From JAHDCC01 sp964551835 (GTDB taxonomy: Bacteria > Actinomycetota > Acidimicrobiia > Acidimicrobiales > SZUA-35): 10,895 nt of DNA. A program made the position numbers and the translations under genes. The notes beneath the pieces are model-generated. The model worked only from the letters and a program-made list of their open reading frames with translations, did no database searches and was not told the DNA's origin. The stretch is taken from positions 1-10,895 of the forward strand of contig CAZKEM010000038.1 of assembly GCA_964551835.1 (NCBI GenBank), given 5' to 3'. Shown in pieces: positions 1 through 6,105 of the stretch (its first letter is position 1; each line of letters opens with the position of its first letter).

Positions 1-219
1 GAACACGCCACCCCACACAAACATCTCGTCGTCGATCATAATGGTTGCGGCGTCTTCGCGCGGTGCGAGGGGCGACTTGGCGAGAGCCACGCCGTCGGTG
101 TCGGACTTGGCTGATGGGTCCGAGTCAGAACTGCTGCACCCGGCGAGTAGTAGGCCAATGGATGCGACCGACAGCATCGCCCAGCCAAAGCTAGCTAGAG
201 GTTTCGACAGCATAGGCAT
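1..219 (-). CDS. Lipoprotein, possibly Kelch/beta-propeller type (3' end outside window)
   Basis: The 73 visible codons run off the left edge, so the C-terminus is missing. The N-terminus is a lipoprotein signal peptide: Met-Pro-Met-Leu-Ser-Lys, then a hydrophobic stretch ending in the lipobox LLAGC, with the lipidated Cys at about residue 27. A Ser/Asp-rich tether follows (CSSSDSDPSAKSD). The last visible part, around APRED...MIDDEMFVWGG, resembles the first strand pair of a Kelch repeat (PxxR...VxGG), so a beta-propeller on the outer face of the membrane is a reasonable guess, but one partial repeat is thin support. The ATG at 219 is preferred because AAGG lies 6 nt upstream; an in-frame ATG at 213 is an alternative. 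It lies downstream of the PQQ-like propeller gene on the same strand, about 120 bp away, with its own candidate promoter between. The lipoprotein call is good; the fold is tentative. Confidence 0.65.
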   Translation of the reverse strand, partial: MPMLSKPLASFGWAMLSVASIGLLLAGCSSSDSDPSAKSDTDGVALAKSPLAPREDAATIMIDDEMFVWGGVF

Positions 220-257
220 TTCCCACCTTCGGAACAGCGGTGTTTCTACTTTATGCA

Positions 258-285
258 ATCTTACGCGTCTTGAGAGGCGTTTCAA
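258..285 (-). promoter_or_regulatory. Candidate promoter of the lipoprotein gene
   Basis: Read on the minus strand, a TTGAAA box (285-280) is followed after 16 bp by TAAGAT (263-258). Both are close to sigma-70-like consensus and lie about 40-65 bp upstream of the ATG at 219. The -35 box falls inside the inverted repeat at 278-299, which would let a protein bound there block the promoter. The assignment is by eye. Confidence 0.35.
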
Positions 286-299
286 GTCGTCTTGAAACG
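278..299. repeat. 9-bp perfect inverted repeat (operator or terminator hairpin)
   Basis: CGTTTCAAG at 278-286 and CTTGAAACG at 291-299 are perfect inverted copies with a 4-nt centre. As RNA from the minus strand this is a 9-bp stem with a tetraloop about 40 nt after the stop of the PQQ-like gene, but no U-tract follows, so a classical intrinsic terminator is not well supported. As DNA it is a good dyad for a homodimeric regulator and covers the candidate -35 box of the lipoprotein gene. A weaker hairpin, TAAGC-N12-GCTTA at 301-322, sits between it and the stop codon. Confidence 0.5.
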
Positions 300-338
300 A
301 TAAGCGTATTTATATCAGCTTAAAGATGTTCAGGCGAC

Positions 339-1934
339 TTAGTCATTGATGGCGTAGAAGTCGCCGCCCCGGGTTCCGACGAAGATTTCGCCACCCCAAA
401 CCGCAGGTGTCGACTCGATACAGCCTTCGACTTCGAACGCCCACATCTCTTCAGGCGCCCCGTCGGGCACCAATTTGAATGCATGTAGAAAGCCAGCACA
501 GTCGCCTTGGAGTAGAACTCCGTCGATCACGATAGGTGACGACCACAGTGGACCAGGCAAATTCAGGACCCAGAGTTCGTCGCCGGTCACTCGATCCAAG
601 CCAAGAACCCGACCGTCGTTGGTGCTAACGACGACCAAATCTTCATACAAGGCGGGCGTCGCCCACACTCCTGACTCTACGCCGTTGTTGGCCTCCCGGC
701 TCCAGACCAGTGGGTCGTCCGGGTTCGAGGGATCTAGCTTAAATACTTGCCCAAGTTCACGAGAGCGGGTTGTGTCACGCTCGAACTCCGAGCCAACGTA
801 GAGCATGCCTTCTTCGTCAATTACGATCGAGGCATCAGTATCGTCACCTGTCCAGTAGCGAAAAACCTGTTCCGGTTCGACGCCAGCCTCGAGTCCCTTA
901 ATACTCCAACCTTGAACGAGGCCCGCAGAGTTTGCGAAGTAGACGACGTCGCCACTAATAGCGACCGAGTTCTCGATCGACATTTCTTCGTCGCCCACTT
1001 CTGCCAGAATTTGGTCATCCCAAGATGGTGCACTGAAGACGACTTCAGGGTTGACGATGACGTTGTCGTTGTCGTCGAAATTTCGGTTGAGTTTGACAAT
1101 AAAGAACCGAGAGTTCTCACCCCCGACAAATAAGAAATCTTCTAATACCAGAGCCGATGAGTCCCAGTCGTTGTTCCATTTCGTCGGCTGGATCGCATCG
1201 GCCGAAAGTTTCCAAAGAACCGTCGGTTCATCCTGGTCCGTTGCGACGATATGGAAGAACCCGTCGCGGCTACCCGTGTAGAGGAGCGGAAAGCCGTCGG
1301 GGTCTGCGGCTACGGAACCCTTGATGATGTCCCCCGTGACATACTTGTCATAAACCTCTTCGCCGGTTCTAGGGTCGTAAAAGTTGACGGCCTTGTTATA
1401 GCCACCAACGGCAAGCCACCAACCGTTGGTTTGACCTGGCGGCCGAAAAATTGCAGGTTGTCCAGTCCAACCGGTACCGCACCAATTTTTGGCTTCCGTA
1501 CCAACCGCTGATGTCGAGCATCCGATAGTTGTTGACCACGCAAGTTGAGGGCTTTCGGGAATCGGTCCTGACCCATAGAACGTCCGGGTCGGGTTGCCTC
1601 GGAACGTTAAGAGTCCATCGGACTTGTCTTGTGCACTCCAGGGTGTTCCCGCACTTTCGGGAAGAACCCACGGAACGTTAGGGTCTTTGGTCGACTCGGT
1701 TCGAAGCGCAGGGTCGATAGGTTCGAGCGAAGACCCAGAACCGTCGACGGTTACAGGACCATCCGGGAACTCGGCGAAGTCATCATCGGGTCCGACTAGC
1801 TGGGAGGCTTCGGCTGCTTTAGTTTCCAATAGATCGTCGAATCGAGTGTGAGTTTCAACCGCGCCAATAGCCGCCAATGCACAAAACATCGCGCCCGTGG
1901 TCCAAGATGGAAGAACTCGCCGTTTAATCTCCAC
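339..1934 (-). CDS. Membrane-anchored PQQ-like beta-propeller repeat protein
   Basis: The product has 531 residues. A basic N-terminus and hydrophobic segment (about residues 12-26) form an uncleaved anchor or signal sequence, followed by an acidic, low-complexity spacer to about residue 100. From residue 108 (LLTFRGNPTRTFYG) to the end the protein shows repeated propeller strands of the PQQ/BamB-like type: VGGYNKAVNFYDPRTGEE, LLYTGSRDGFFHIVA, LYVGSEF, VVSTNDGRVLGLDRVTGDE and IFVGTRGGDFYAI. The W docking residues are irregular, and no quinoprotein active-site signature was seen, so cofactor binding should not be assumed. Four extracytoplasmic cysteines (139, 152, 479, 505) could pair. I recall this as a conserved actinobacterial family of unknown role. 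The GTG start at 1934 is used; the ATG at 1945 is in another frame and soon meets a stop. The gene follows prfC by 87 bp on the same strand. Confidence 0.85.
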   Translation of the reverse strand: MEIKRRVLPSWTTGAMFCALAAIGAVETHTRFDDLLETKAAEASQLVGPDDDFAEFPDGPVTVDGSGSSLEPIDPALRTESTKDPNVPWVLPESAGTPWSAQDKSDGLLTFRGNPTRTFYGSGPIPESPQLAWSTTIGCSTSAVGTEAKNWCGTGWTGQPAIFRPPGQTNGWWLAVGGYNKAVNFYDPRTGEEVYDKYVTGDIIKGSVAADPDGFPLLYTGSRDGFFHIVATDQDEPTVLWKLSADAIQPTKWNNDWDSSALVLEDFLFVGGENSRFFIVKLNRNFDDNDNVIVNPEVVFSAPSWDDQILAEVGDEEMSIENSVAISGDVVYFANSAGLVQGWSIKGLEAGVEPEQVFRYWTGDDTDASIVIDEEGMLYVGSEFERDTTRSRELGQVFKLDPSNPDDPLVWSREANNGVESGVWATPALYEDLVVVSTNDGRVLGLDRVTGDELWVLNLPGPLWSSPIVIDGVLLQGDCAGFLHAFKLVPDGAPEEMWAFEVEGCIESTPAVWGGEIFVGTRGGDFYAIND

Positions 1935-1935
1935 T

Positions 1936-1975
1936 ACCCACCATTGTGCCGTGATTGGATCGCAACCCGGTGGGT
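1936..1975 (-). promoter_or_regulatory. Possible hairpin masking the ribosome-binding region of the PQQ-like gene
   Basis: In the mRNA sense, ACCCACC (1975-1969) is complementary to GGTGGGT (1942-1936), separated by 26 nt. The second arm is the only purine-rich, Shine-Dalgarno-like stretch before the GTG start at 1934 and ends just 1 nt from it. The pairing would close off the initiation region. A 7-bp stem with a long loop can arise by chance. Confidence 0.25.
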
Positions 1976-2021
1976 CTGCAACATCACGACAAGGAGTTTG
2001 ATTCGTCTTGCCTACGTCGAG

Positions 2022-3608
2022 CTAGGTGAGGCCACCCTCGGCTACCATGCGGTCGAGTGTCAGCTCCGGATGATCGGCTAGGACACGGTCCATCCAGTAA
2101 GAACTTTCGAAAAGGGCTAGCAGTGAACCGTCTTTACGGGCGAGGACGGCGACTCCTTGCATCGAACCGAGTTTGGTTTCGCTGTCCTTATCGGTACTTC
2201 GTGCGATCGTGTAGTTAGTTGCGGTAAGTTCCATCGGGGCTCCGAAGTCGTTTTCGAGCCGGTGAGAGGCGACTTCGAACTGCATCGGGCCGACTGCCGC
2301 TAGAACCGGTGCCTGGTCCCCAAGATCGGCGTCGCGTAGGACTTGGATTGCGCCCTCTTCATCCAGCTGGTCTATGCCTTTGCGGAACTGCTTAAACTTG
2401 GATGTGTCTTTTACGCGGGCCCGCATGAAATGCTCTGGGGCGAAGGCGGGTAAGGTGGGGAACTTGGCTGGTTCGTCGACATAGACGGCGTCGCCGGCCC
2501 GCAAGTCGTTGGCGTTCACGAGACCCAAAATGTCGCCAGGGAATGCCTCCTCTACCGTGTCGCGGTCTTGTCCGAACAACGTTTGGGCGTACTTGGTTGA
2601 GAACTGTCGGCCGGTTCGCTCAGCTATGGCCACGATGCCACGTTCGAAACGGCCCGAACAGACGCGTACGAATGCGATGCGGTCGCGGTGTTTCTTATCC
2701 ATCCCGGCTTGAATTTTGAACACTAAACCGGAAAATGGGGCGTCTAACGGTCGCCGTTCGCCATCGGCCATTAGCCGTGGGCTAGGAGCAGGGACGAGGT
2801 CGACTACGCCGTCTAGGAGGAACCGAACCCCAAAGTTGGTGAGCGCCGAACCAAAAAAGACGGGTGTTGATTCGCCCGCTAAGAAAGTTTCTGTATCAAC
2901 ACCACGCCCAAGTTCGTCTAATAACGCAACCTCTTCTTTGGCTTCGGCCAACAGGGGTTGTTCATCACCTTCAGCCTGTTCGGGGCTCACGATTTGCTCG
3001 GGGGCAATTGTCGAGCCCCGAGCGGTGCGTTCGAAACGGGTGTAATCCCCAGTGTCACGATGGATCACGCCTCGGAAGTCTCCCGGGATGCCGACCGGCC
3101 ACGTAACTGGTGTCGGTTCTACTATTAGCGTTTCTTCGATCTCGTCGAGTAGTTCGAGCGGTGACTTACCGGGCCTGTCAAATTTGTTTATGAAGGTCAT
3201 GAACGGGATTTCACGCTCTCGGCATACTTCAAATAGCTTCAACGTTTGGGCTTCGATTCCTTTCGCCGCGTCGAGGACCATGACCGCAGCGTCTGCGGCG
3301 GCCAGCACCCGGTAGGTATCTTCGGAGAAGTCCCGGTGGCCTGGAGTGTCCAATAGATTGACGACACAGTCTCGATATTCGAATTGAAGGGCCGCTGAGG
3401 TGATCGAAATACCACGCTGTTGTTCGAGGTCCATCCAGTCTGAGGTCACTGACTTGCGACCCTGGCGGGCCTTGACAGTGCCTGCCTCTTTTGCCAACGC
3501 TCCCCCATAGAGGAGGAACTTCTCTGTCAGGGTCGTTTTACCGGCGTCCGGATGCGAAATTATGGCGAACGAACGCCGTCTTTTAGCCTCCGTTGATGGG
3601 ATACTCAT
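2022..3608 (-). CDS. prfC: Peptide chain release factor 3 (RF3)
   Basis: This is a translational GTPase that recycles RF1 and RF2 from the ribosome after peptide release. The 528-residue length is that of full RF3. The G-domain motifs are all present: P-loop SHPDAGKTT (residues 18-26), switch I RGISIT (65-70), DTPGH (87-91) and NKFD (141-144). NKFDRPGKSPLELLDEIE and the C-terminal domain containing VGPMQFEVASHRL are typical of RF3 and separate it from EF-G. The ATG at 3608 gives the expected N-terminus, in which a short basic stretch (KRRRSFAIISHP) leads straight into the P-loop. No Shine-Dalgarno sequence precedes it; instead a -10-like TACCGT lies 7 nt upstream, which suggests leaderless initiation. 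The PQQ-like gene follows 87 bp downstream and may be cotranscribed. RF3 is not universal in Actinobacteria, but nothing here suggests decay or recent transfer. Confidence 0.97.
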   Translation of the reverse strand: MSIPSTEAKRRRSFAIISHPDAGKTTLTEKFLLYGGALAKEAGTVKARQGRKSVTSDWMDLEQQRGISITSAALQFEYRDCVVNLLDTPGHRDFSEDTYRVLAAADAAVMVLDAAKGIEAQTLKLFEVCREREIPFMTFINKFDRPGKSPLELLDEIEETLIVEPTPVTWPVGIPGDFRGVIHRDTGDYTRFERTARGSTIAPEQIVSPEQAEGDEQPLLAEAKEEVALLDELGRGVDTETFLAGESTPVFFGSALTNFGVRFLLDGVVDLVPAPSPRLMADGERRPLDAPFSGLVFKIQAGMDKKHRDRIAFVRVCSGRFERGIVAIAERTGRQFSTKYAQTLFGQDRDTVEEAFPGDILGLVNANDLRAGDAVYVDEPAKFPTLPAFAPEHFMRARVKDTSKFKQFRKGIDQLDEEGAIQVLRDADLGDQAPVLAAVGPMQFEVASHRLENDFGAPMELTATNYTIARSTDKDSETKLGSMQGVAVLARKDGSLLALFESSYWMDRVLADHPELTLDRMVAEGGLT

Positions 3609-3615
3609 CGTGTGA

Positions 3616-3621
3616 ACGGTA
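3616..3621 (-). promoter_or_regulatory. Candidate -10 element of prfC, leaderless spacing
   Basis: TACCGT on the minus strand fits TANNNT and lies exactly 7 nt from the prfC ATG. This is the spacing at which transcription would begin at or next to the start codon. No good -35 box was found 15-18 bp further upstream. Confidence 0.35.
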
Positions 3622-3825
3622 GCCGACGAATGGCCCGAACGTGGCTACAGGTCGGCGTCGGTTGGGTCGACTGAAATTTGATCGATCGCCTAACTAGTCG
3701 AATAGTGGTTGGCGCCAGTCTTGTGCAATTAGTGACAAAATACTTTAGTATCGCTGGCAACCCCGCCTAGCTGGACAAACGCAAAAGATATGACCGTGAC
3801 CCGACACCGTCGAAGTCCAGGGTCG

Positions 3826-3854
3826 TTGCATCTTGGGTAATTGTTGTTTAGTGT
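3826..3854 (+). promoter_or_regulatory. Weak candidate promoter of the GH26-like gene
   Basis: TTGCAT (3826-3831) and TAGTGT (3849-3854) are separated by 17 bp, and the second box ends about 60 bp before the start codon. Each box matches the consensus at only three of six positions. If this is the real promoter, the stem at 3771-3820 lies upstream of the transcript and would have to act as DNA. Confidence 0.2.
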
Positions 3855-3916
3855 TCGTGATTGGGATAGGTCAAATTCCCTAAAACCAATACGGCGAACA
3901 GACAAAACGGGTGAAC

Positions 3917-5401
3917 ATGAAGTTAGTTTCGAAGAAGATGCGCAACATTTTGTTGGCACTTTCGTTGTTTGGCGTATTGCTGATCGTCATTCCGCAGAAA
4001 GTCTTCGCCTCTTCGGCGTTGCCTGTAGCCCCATCGACTTGTAGCGCCGTACGGTCGCTTGATGGCACTGCGGTCAGGGTCGATTGGACGTCGGCGAACA
4101 ACGACAATGCTGATCGCTACATCGTTGAGCGTCGCCGTAACAAGGGTCGCTGGTATTGGACGGGCAGAGCCCCCGCACCCGCCATCACATACACCGACAG
4201 TACGTTGCGTCCACAAGACAGCTACGAGATTCGGGTGTACACTCGAAGGGCTGACGGCACAAAGTCGGGCGTAAGGTCATGTGAATTGACTACAGGATCG
4301 ATCGATGACGGACCAGCGGATAAGGGCGTCGTGCCCGAGCGGACTAACCCCGAAGACCCAAGCGAAAACCCTTCGCCAGGATCGAAACCAAGTGACTCAG
4401 GTTCCGATAGCGGGGCAGTTGTACCTTCTCCAAACCCGAAACCGGTACAAGCCTCAGGTCCAGTGCCAGTCCCAGCGTGTGGAGCGTACTGGGGCAGCTA
4501 CGTTAACTCACGACTACATGGTGGTGGCGACGATGCGCAGGCCAAACTCCGCGCGATTAACAGCGTCGAAGATCAAATCGGGCGAACCTTCGATATCGAT
4601 CACCAGTTTTACCGTTGGGACAATTTTGCATCGGACCACAACGTCAAGCACTACATCAATACGACAGTACGTGAGGGGCGTATCCCGTTTCTTTCATGGA
4701 AGCCGGTGATGGCAGACAACACCAATGTTTCTTGGAAGGCCATTGGGGAAGGCAAATACGACGCCATGATCAGGGAAAACGCTCAAACAGTCAAGTCGCT
4801 TGGCGTCCCGGTGTTTATGGTATTTGACCACGAGGCTAACGGCCGTGTTGGGAAGTTCTCGCCTGAGAAGTCAACTGACGCCCACAACACTATCAAGGCA
4901 GGGTCCGAGGCTGAATTTGTGGCCGCCTGGCAACATGTCCACGACCTCTTTGCCGAGCAAGGCGTGACCAACGTAAGTTGGGCTTGGATCATGACCCGTA
5001 CGCCGTTCGCCGGTGATGCGAGCTTTGCTGATCGGATGTACCCGGGCGACGAATACGTTGACTGGGTAGGTCTTGATCCGTACAATTTCTTCCACGGCGG
5101 CAAGACTTGGCGAGACTTAGACGAACTAATGGTCGGCTTCACCAATTGGGTGGACACCCGAGGGGTTGATAAGCCGTGGATGTTGGGAGAGTGGGGTTCG
5201 GTAGAAGACCCGAATAACCCGGGCCGAAAAGGTCAGTGGTACGATAACGCTGCCAACTACATCGAGTCGGAACCAAGGTTAAAGGCCACCGTTCACTTTG
5301 AGTCCACGCCCAAATATAACTGGCGCTTCGATTCGAGTCCGAGCTCAAAGTCAGCCTTTACGGCTGCGGGTCAGCGGTCGCAGTTCAAACAGACCTGTTA
5401 G
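3917..5401 (+). CDS. Secreted FN3-GH26-like glycoside hydrolase
   Basis: The product has 494 residues from this ATG. Residues 1-31 form a Sec signal peptide: a basic start, a hydrophobic core LLALSLFGVLLIVI, and a VFA|SS cleavage site. Residues about 38-125 form a fibronectin type III domain (PVAPSTCSAV...VRVDW...DRYIVERR...SYEIRVYTRRADGT). A Pro/Ser/Asp-rich linker covers about 128-187. Residues about 188-494 resemble GH26 (endo-beta-mannanases and related glycanases): WGSYV, FLSWKP, VFDHEANGR with Glu306 as likely acid/base, VSWAWIM, YPGDEYVDWVGLDPYN and MLGEWG with Glu425 as likely nucleophile. It should hydrolyse beta-linked polysaccharide outside the cell; the substrate cannot be read from sequence. 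A GTG at 3911 in the same frame would add two residues; neither start has a strong Shine-Dalgarno sequence, and the ATG is preferred. It stands alone, with no sugar transporter or other glycosidase beside it. Confidence 0.85.
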   Translation: MKLVSKKMRNILLALSLFGVLLIVIPQKVFASSALPVAPSTCSAVRSLDGTAVRVDWTSANNDNADRYIVERRRNKGRWYWTGRAPAPAITYTDSTLRPQDSYEIRVYTRRADGTKSGVRSCELTTGSIDDGPADKGVVPERTNPEDPSENPSPGSKPSDSGSDSGAVVPSPNPKPVQASGPVPVPACGAYWGSYVNSRLHGGGDDAQAKLRAINSVEDQIGRTFDIDHQFYRWDNFASDHNVKHYINTTVREGRIPFLSWKPVMADNTNVSWKAIGEGKYDAMIRENAQTVKSLGVPVFMVFDHEANGRVGKFSPEKSTDAHNTIKAGSEAEFVAAWQHVHDLFAEQGVTNVSWAWIMTRTPFAGDASFADRMYPGDEYVDWVGLDPYNFFHGGKTWRDLDELMVGFTNWVDTRGVDKPWMLGEWGSVEDPNNPGRKGQWYDNAANYIESEPRLKATVHFESTPKYNWRFDSSPSSKSAFTAAGQRSQFKQTC

Positions 5402-5472
5402 CAAACATATCTGATGCCCAGAGTTCCATTGACTGCGACGGGTCTATCGTTGCGTGATTTGGAGTTCTGGGC

Positions 5473-5500
5473 GAGATGGTCTCAGATCGATCACCGTCTC
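5473..5500 (+). terminator. Possible hairpin after the GH26-like gene
   Basis: GAGATGGT (5473-5480) can pair with ACCGTCTC (5493-5500) over 8 bp, with one G-U pair and a 12-nt loop, about 70 nt past the stop codon at 5401. No U-tract follows. The stem overlaps the last codons of the convergent DUF1772 gene, so conserved coding sequence could explain part of it. A second, long-range pair GCCCAGA/TCTGGGC (5416-5422, 5466-5472) lies just before it. Confidence 0.25.
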
Positions 5501-6039
5501 GGGAGTTTGGCTCGAAGTTGACTGGCGATGGCGATGCAGGCAAAGCCTAAGACCGAGGTTACGGTTCGGGCTGAATTGAGGGTATTCCATTCGTCTTCGA
5601 AGTCGCCGCGGGCTTCGCCTGCCGCCTGTTGACTGCTTGCATCAACTAGGCCTAACGAGTCGTTGAGCGGAATGCTGCCCGCAAAGGTAATGGCCATAGT
5701 TAAAACAAGTAGCCCTAGTCCGGCGGCGAGTAGCGCCGTGCAACGTCGATGTGTTTTGCGGACCACCATGAGGGCGAGCAGGGTCGCCGGCGCTGATCCG
5801 AAGAATACCAGGGCGAACCATGGGTTTCTTATTGTGTTATTGATCGCCTGAAAACTCTCGACGTAGGTGGCATCGTCGACCTCGGCCAGGCCGCGGGTGA
5901 CCGAGAATGTATATGTTCCGAAAAATCCGGCGAATAATCCGCTCAGGATGGTTGCGGCCAGCAGGGTACTTGCCGCTATATCTAGCCGGATTGCGGCGGC
6001 TCTTTCGGTGCCGATTTTTTGCTCGGTTGTTGTTGTCAT
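5491..6039 (-). CDS. DUF1772 / anthrone-oxygenase-like membrane protein
   Basis: The 182-residue product has four predicted membrane segments: about 22-44 (STLLAATILSGLFAGFFGTY), 73-94, 102-121 and 157-173. Family signatures are visible in order: GLFAGFF near the start of the first helix, SVTRGLAEVDDATYVESFQA, AINNTIRNPWF before the second helix, TFAGSIPLND (118-127) after the third, and FEDEWNTLNSART before the fourth. These match bacterial DUF1772 proteins, which share a fold family with fungal anthrone oxygenases; the bacterial members are mostly uncharacterised, so an oxygenase activity should not be assumed. The ATG at 6039 is well supported by GGAG at 6049-6046, 6 nt upstream. It is divergent from a TetR regulator and very likely its target, since the candidate TATAAT promoter lies inside the shared double operator. 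Confidence 0.82.
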   Translation of the reverse strand: MTTTTEQKIGTERAAAIRLDIAASTLLAATILSGLFAGFFGTYTFSVTRGLAEVDDATYVESFQAINNTIRNPWFALVFFGSAPATLLALMVVRKTHRRCTALLAAGLGLLVLTMAITFAGSIPLNDSLGLVDASSQQAAGEARGDFEDEWNTLNSARTVTSVLGFACIAIASQLRAKLPRR

Positions 6040-6051
6040 CTAACGCTCCAA

Positions 6052-6100
6052 TAATCGTACTCATTGGTACGTTTATTATAAGTACCACCGAGTACGATTA
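6052..6100. promoter_or_regulatory. Symmetric double operator between DUF1772 gene and tetR
   Basis: One dyad axis at base 6076 relates an 11-bp outer arm (TAATCGTACTC at 6052-6062, GAGTACGATTA at 6090-6100) and a 6-bp inner arm (TGGTAC at 6065-6070, GTACCA at 6082-6087). Each half is also a site of its own: GTAC-N6-GTAC at 6057-6070 and again at 6082-6095, with centres 25 bp apart. The left site extends to CGTAC-N6-GTACG. Length and symmetry fit one or two TetR dimers per half. The location beside the tetR gene makes its product the obvious ligand. Confidence 0.8.
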
Positions 6101-6104
6101 ACAA
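6075..6104 (-). promoter_or_regulatory. Candidate promoter of the DUF1772 gene
   Basis: On the minus strand a perfect TATAAT (6080-6075) follows TTGTTA (6104-6099) after 18 bp. Transcription would start near 6068, giving a leader of about 30 nt with the GGAG ribosome site. The right operator half (6082-6095) lies between the two boxes and the left half (6057-6070) covers the start point, which is a classical arrangement for repression. Confidence 0.5.
6093..6098 (+). promoter_or_regulatory. Candidate -10 element of tetR, leaderless spacing
   Basis: TACGAT lies 7 nt before the tetR ATG at 6106, and no Shine-Dalgarno sequence is present. The hexamer begins inside the right GTAC-N6-GTAC site, so a bound repressor would also shut its own gene. 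TATTAT at 6074-6079 is an alternative -10 box, but it lacks a -35 partner. Confidence 0.35.
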
Positions 6105-6105
6105 C

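Larger units (their letters stand above)
3609..3910. other. Divergent intergenic region between prfC and the GH26-like gene
   Basis: These 302 bp hold no credible gene. Visible structure includes an 8-bp palindrome TGGCGCCA (3710-3717), a near-palindrome ATACT-TT-AGTAT (3740-3751), a pairable couple CTGGAC (3771-3776) and GTCCAG (3815-3820), and inside the latter a small hairpin CGAC-ACC-GTCG. The region must contain the promoters of both flanking genes. It does not match a riboswitch class that I can recognise. Confidence 0.6.

Noticed and set aside
747..1133. Plus-strand open frame of 128 codons inside the PQQ-like gene
   Set aside because: It lies wholly antisense to a gene with clear propeller motifs, its translation shows no domain, and long antisense frames are expected with this codon usage.
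339..1934. Quinoprotein (PQQ-dependent) dehydrogenase
   Set aside because: Only the propeller repeats are shared; I saw no adjacent-cysteine pair or other dehydrogenase active-site signature, and the protein is shorter than typical quinoprotein alcohol dehydrogenases.
3751..3830. Resemblance to a c-di-GMP-I (GEMM) riboswitch before the GH26-like gene
   Set aside because: Pieces such as GGCAACC and ACGCAAAAG echo the consensus, but the GNRA-capped stem and its receptor stem cannot be drawn in the required order.
4305..4709. Plus-strand open frame of 134 codons overlapping the GH26-like gene in another frame
   Set aside because: It spans the linker and the start of the catalytic domain, where the main frame carries conserved motifs; the alternative product has no recognisable feature.
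5416..5472. Long-range pairing GCCCAGA/TCTGGGC after the GH26-like gene as a terminator
   Set aside because: The loop is 43 nt and no U-tract follows; it was kept only as a remark next to the better hairpin at 5473-5500.
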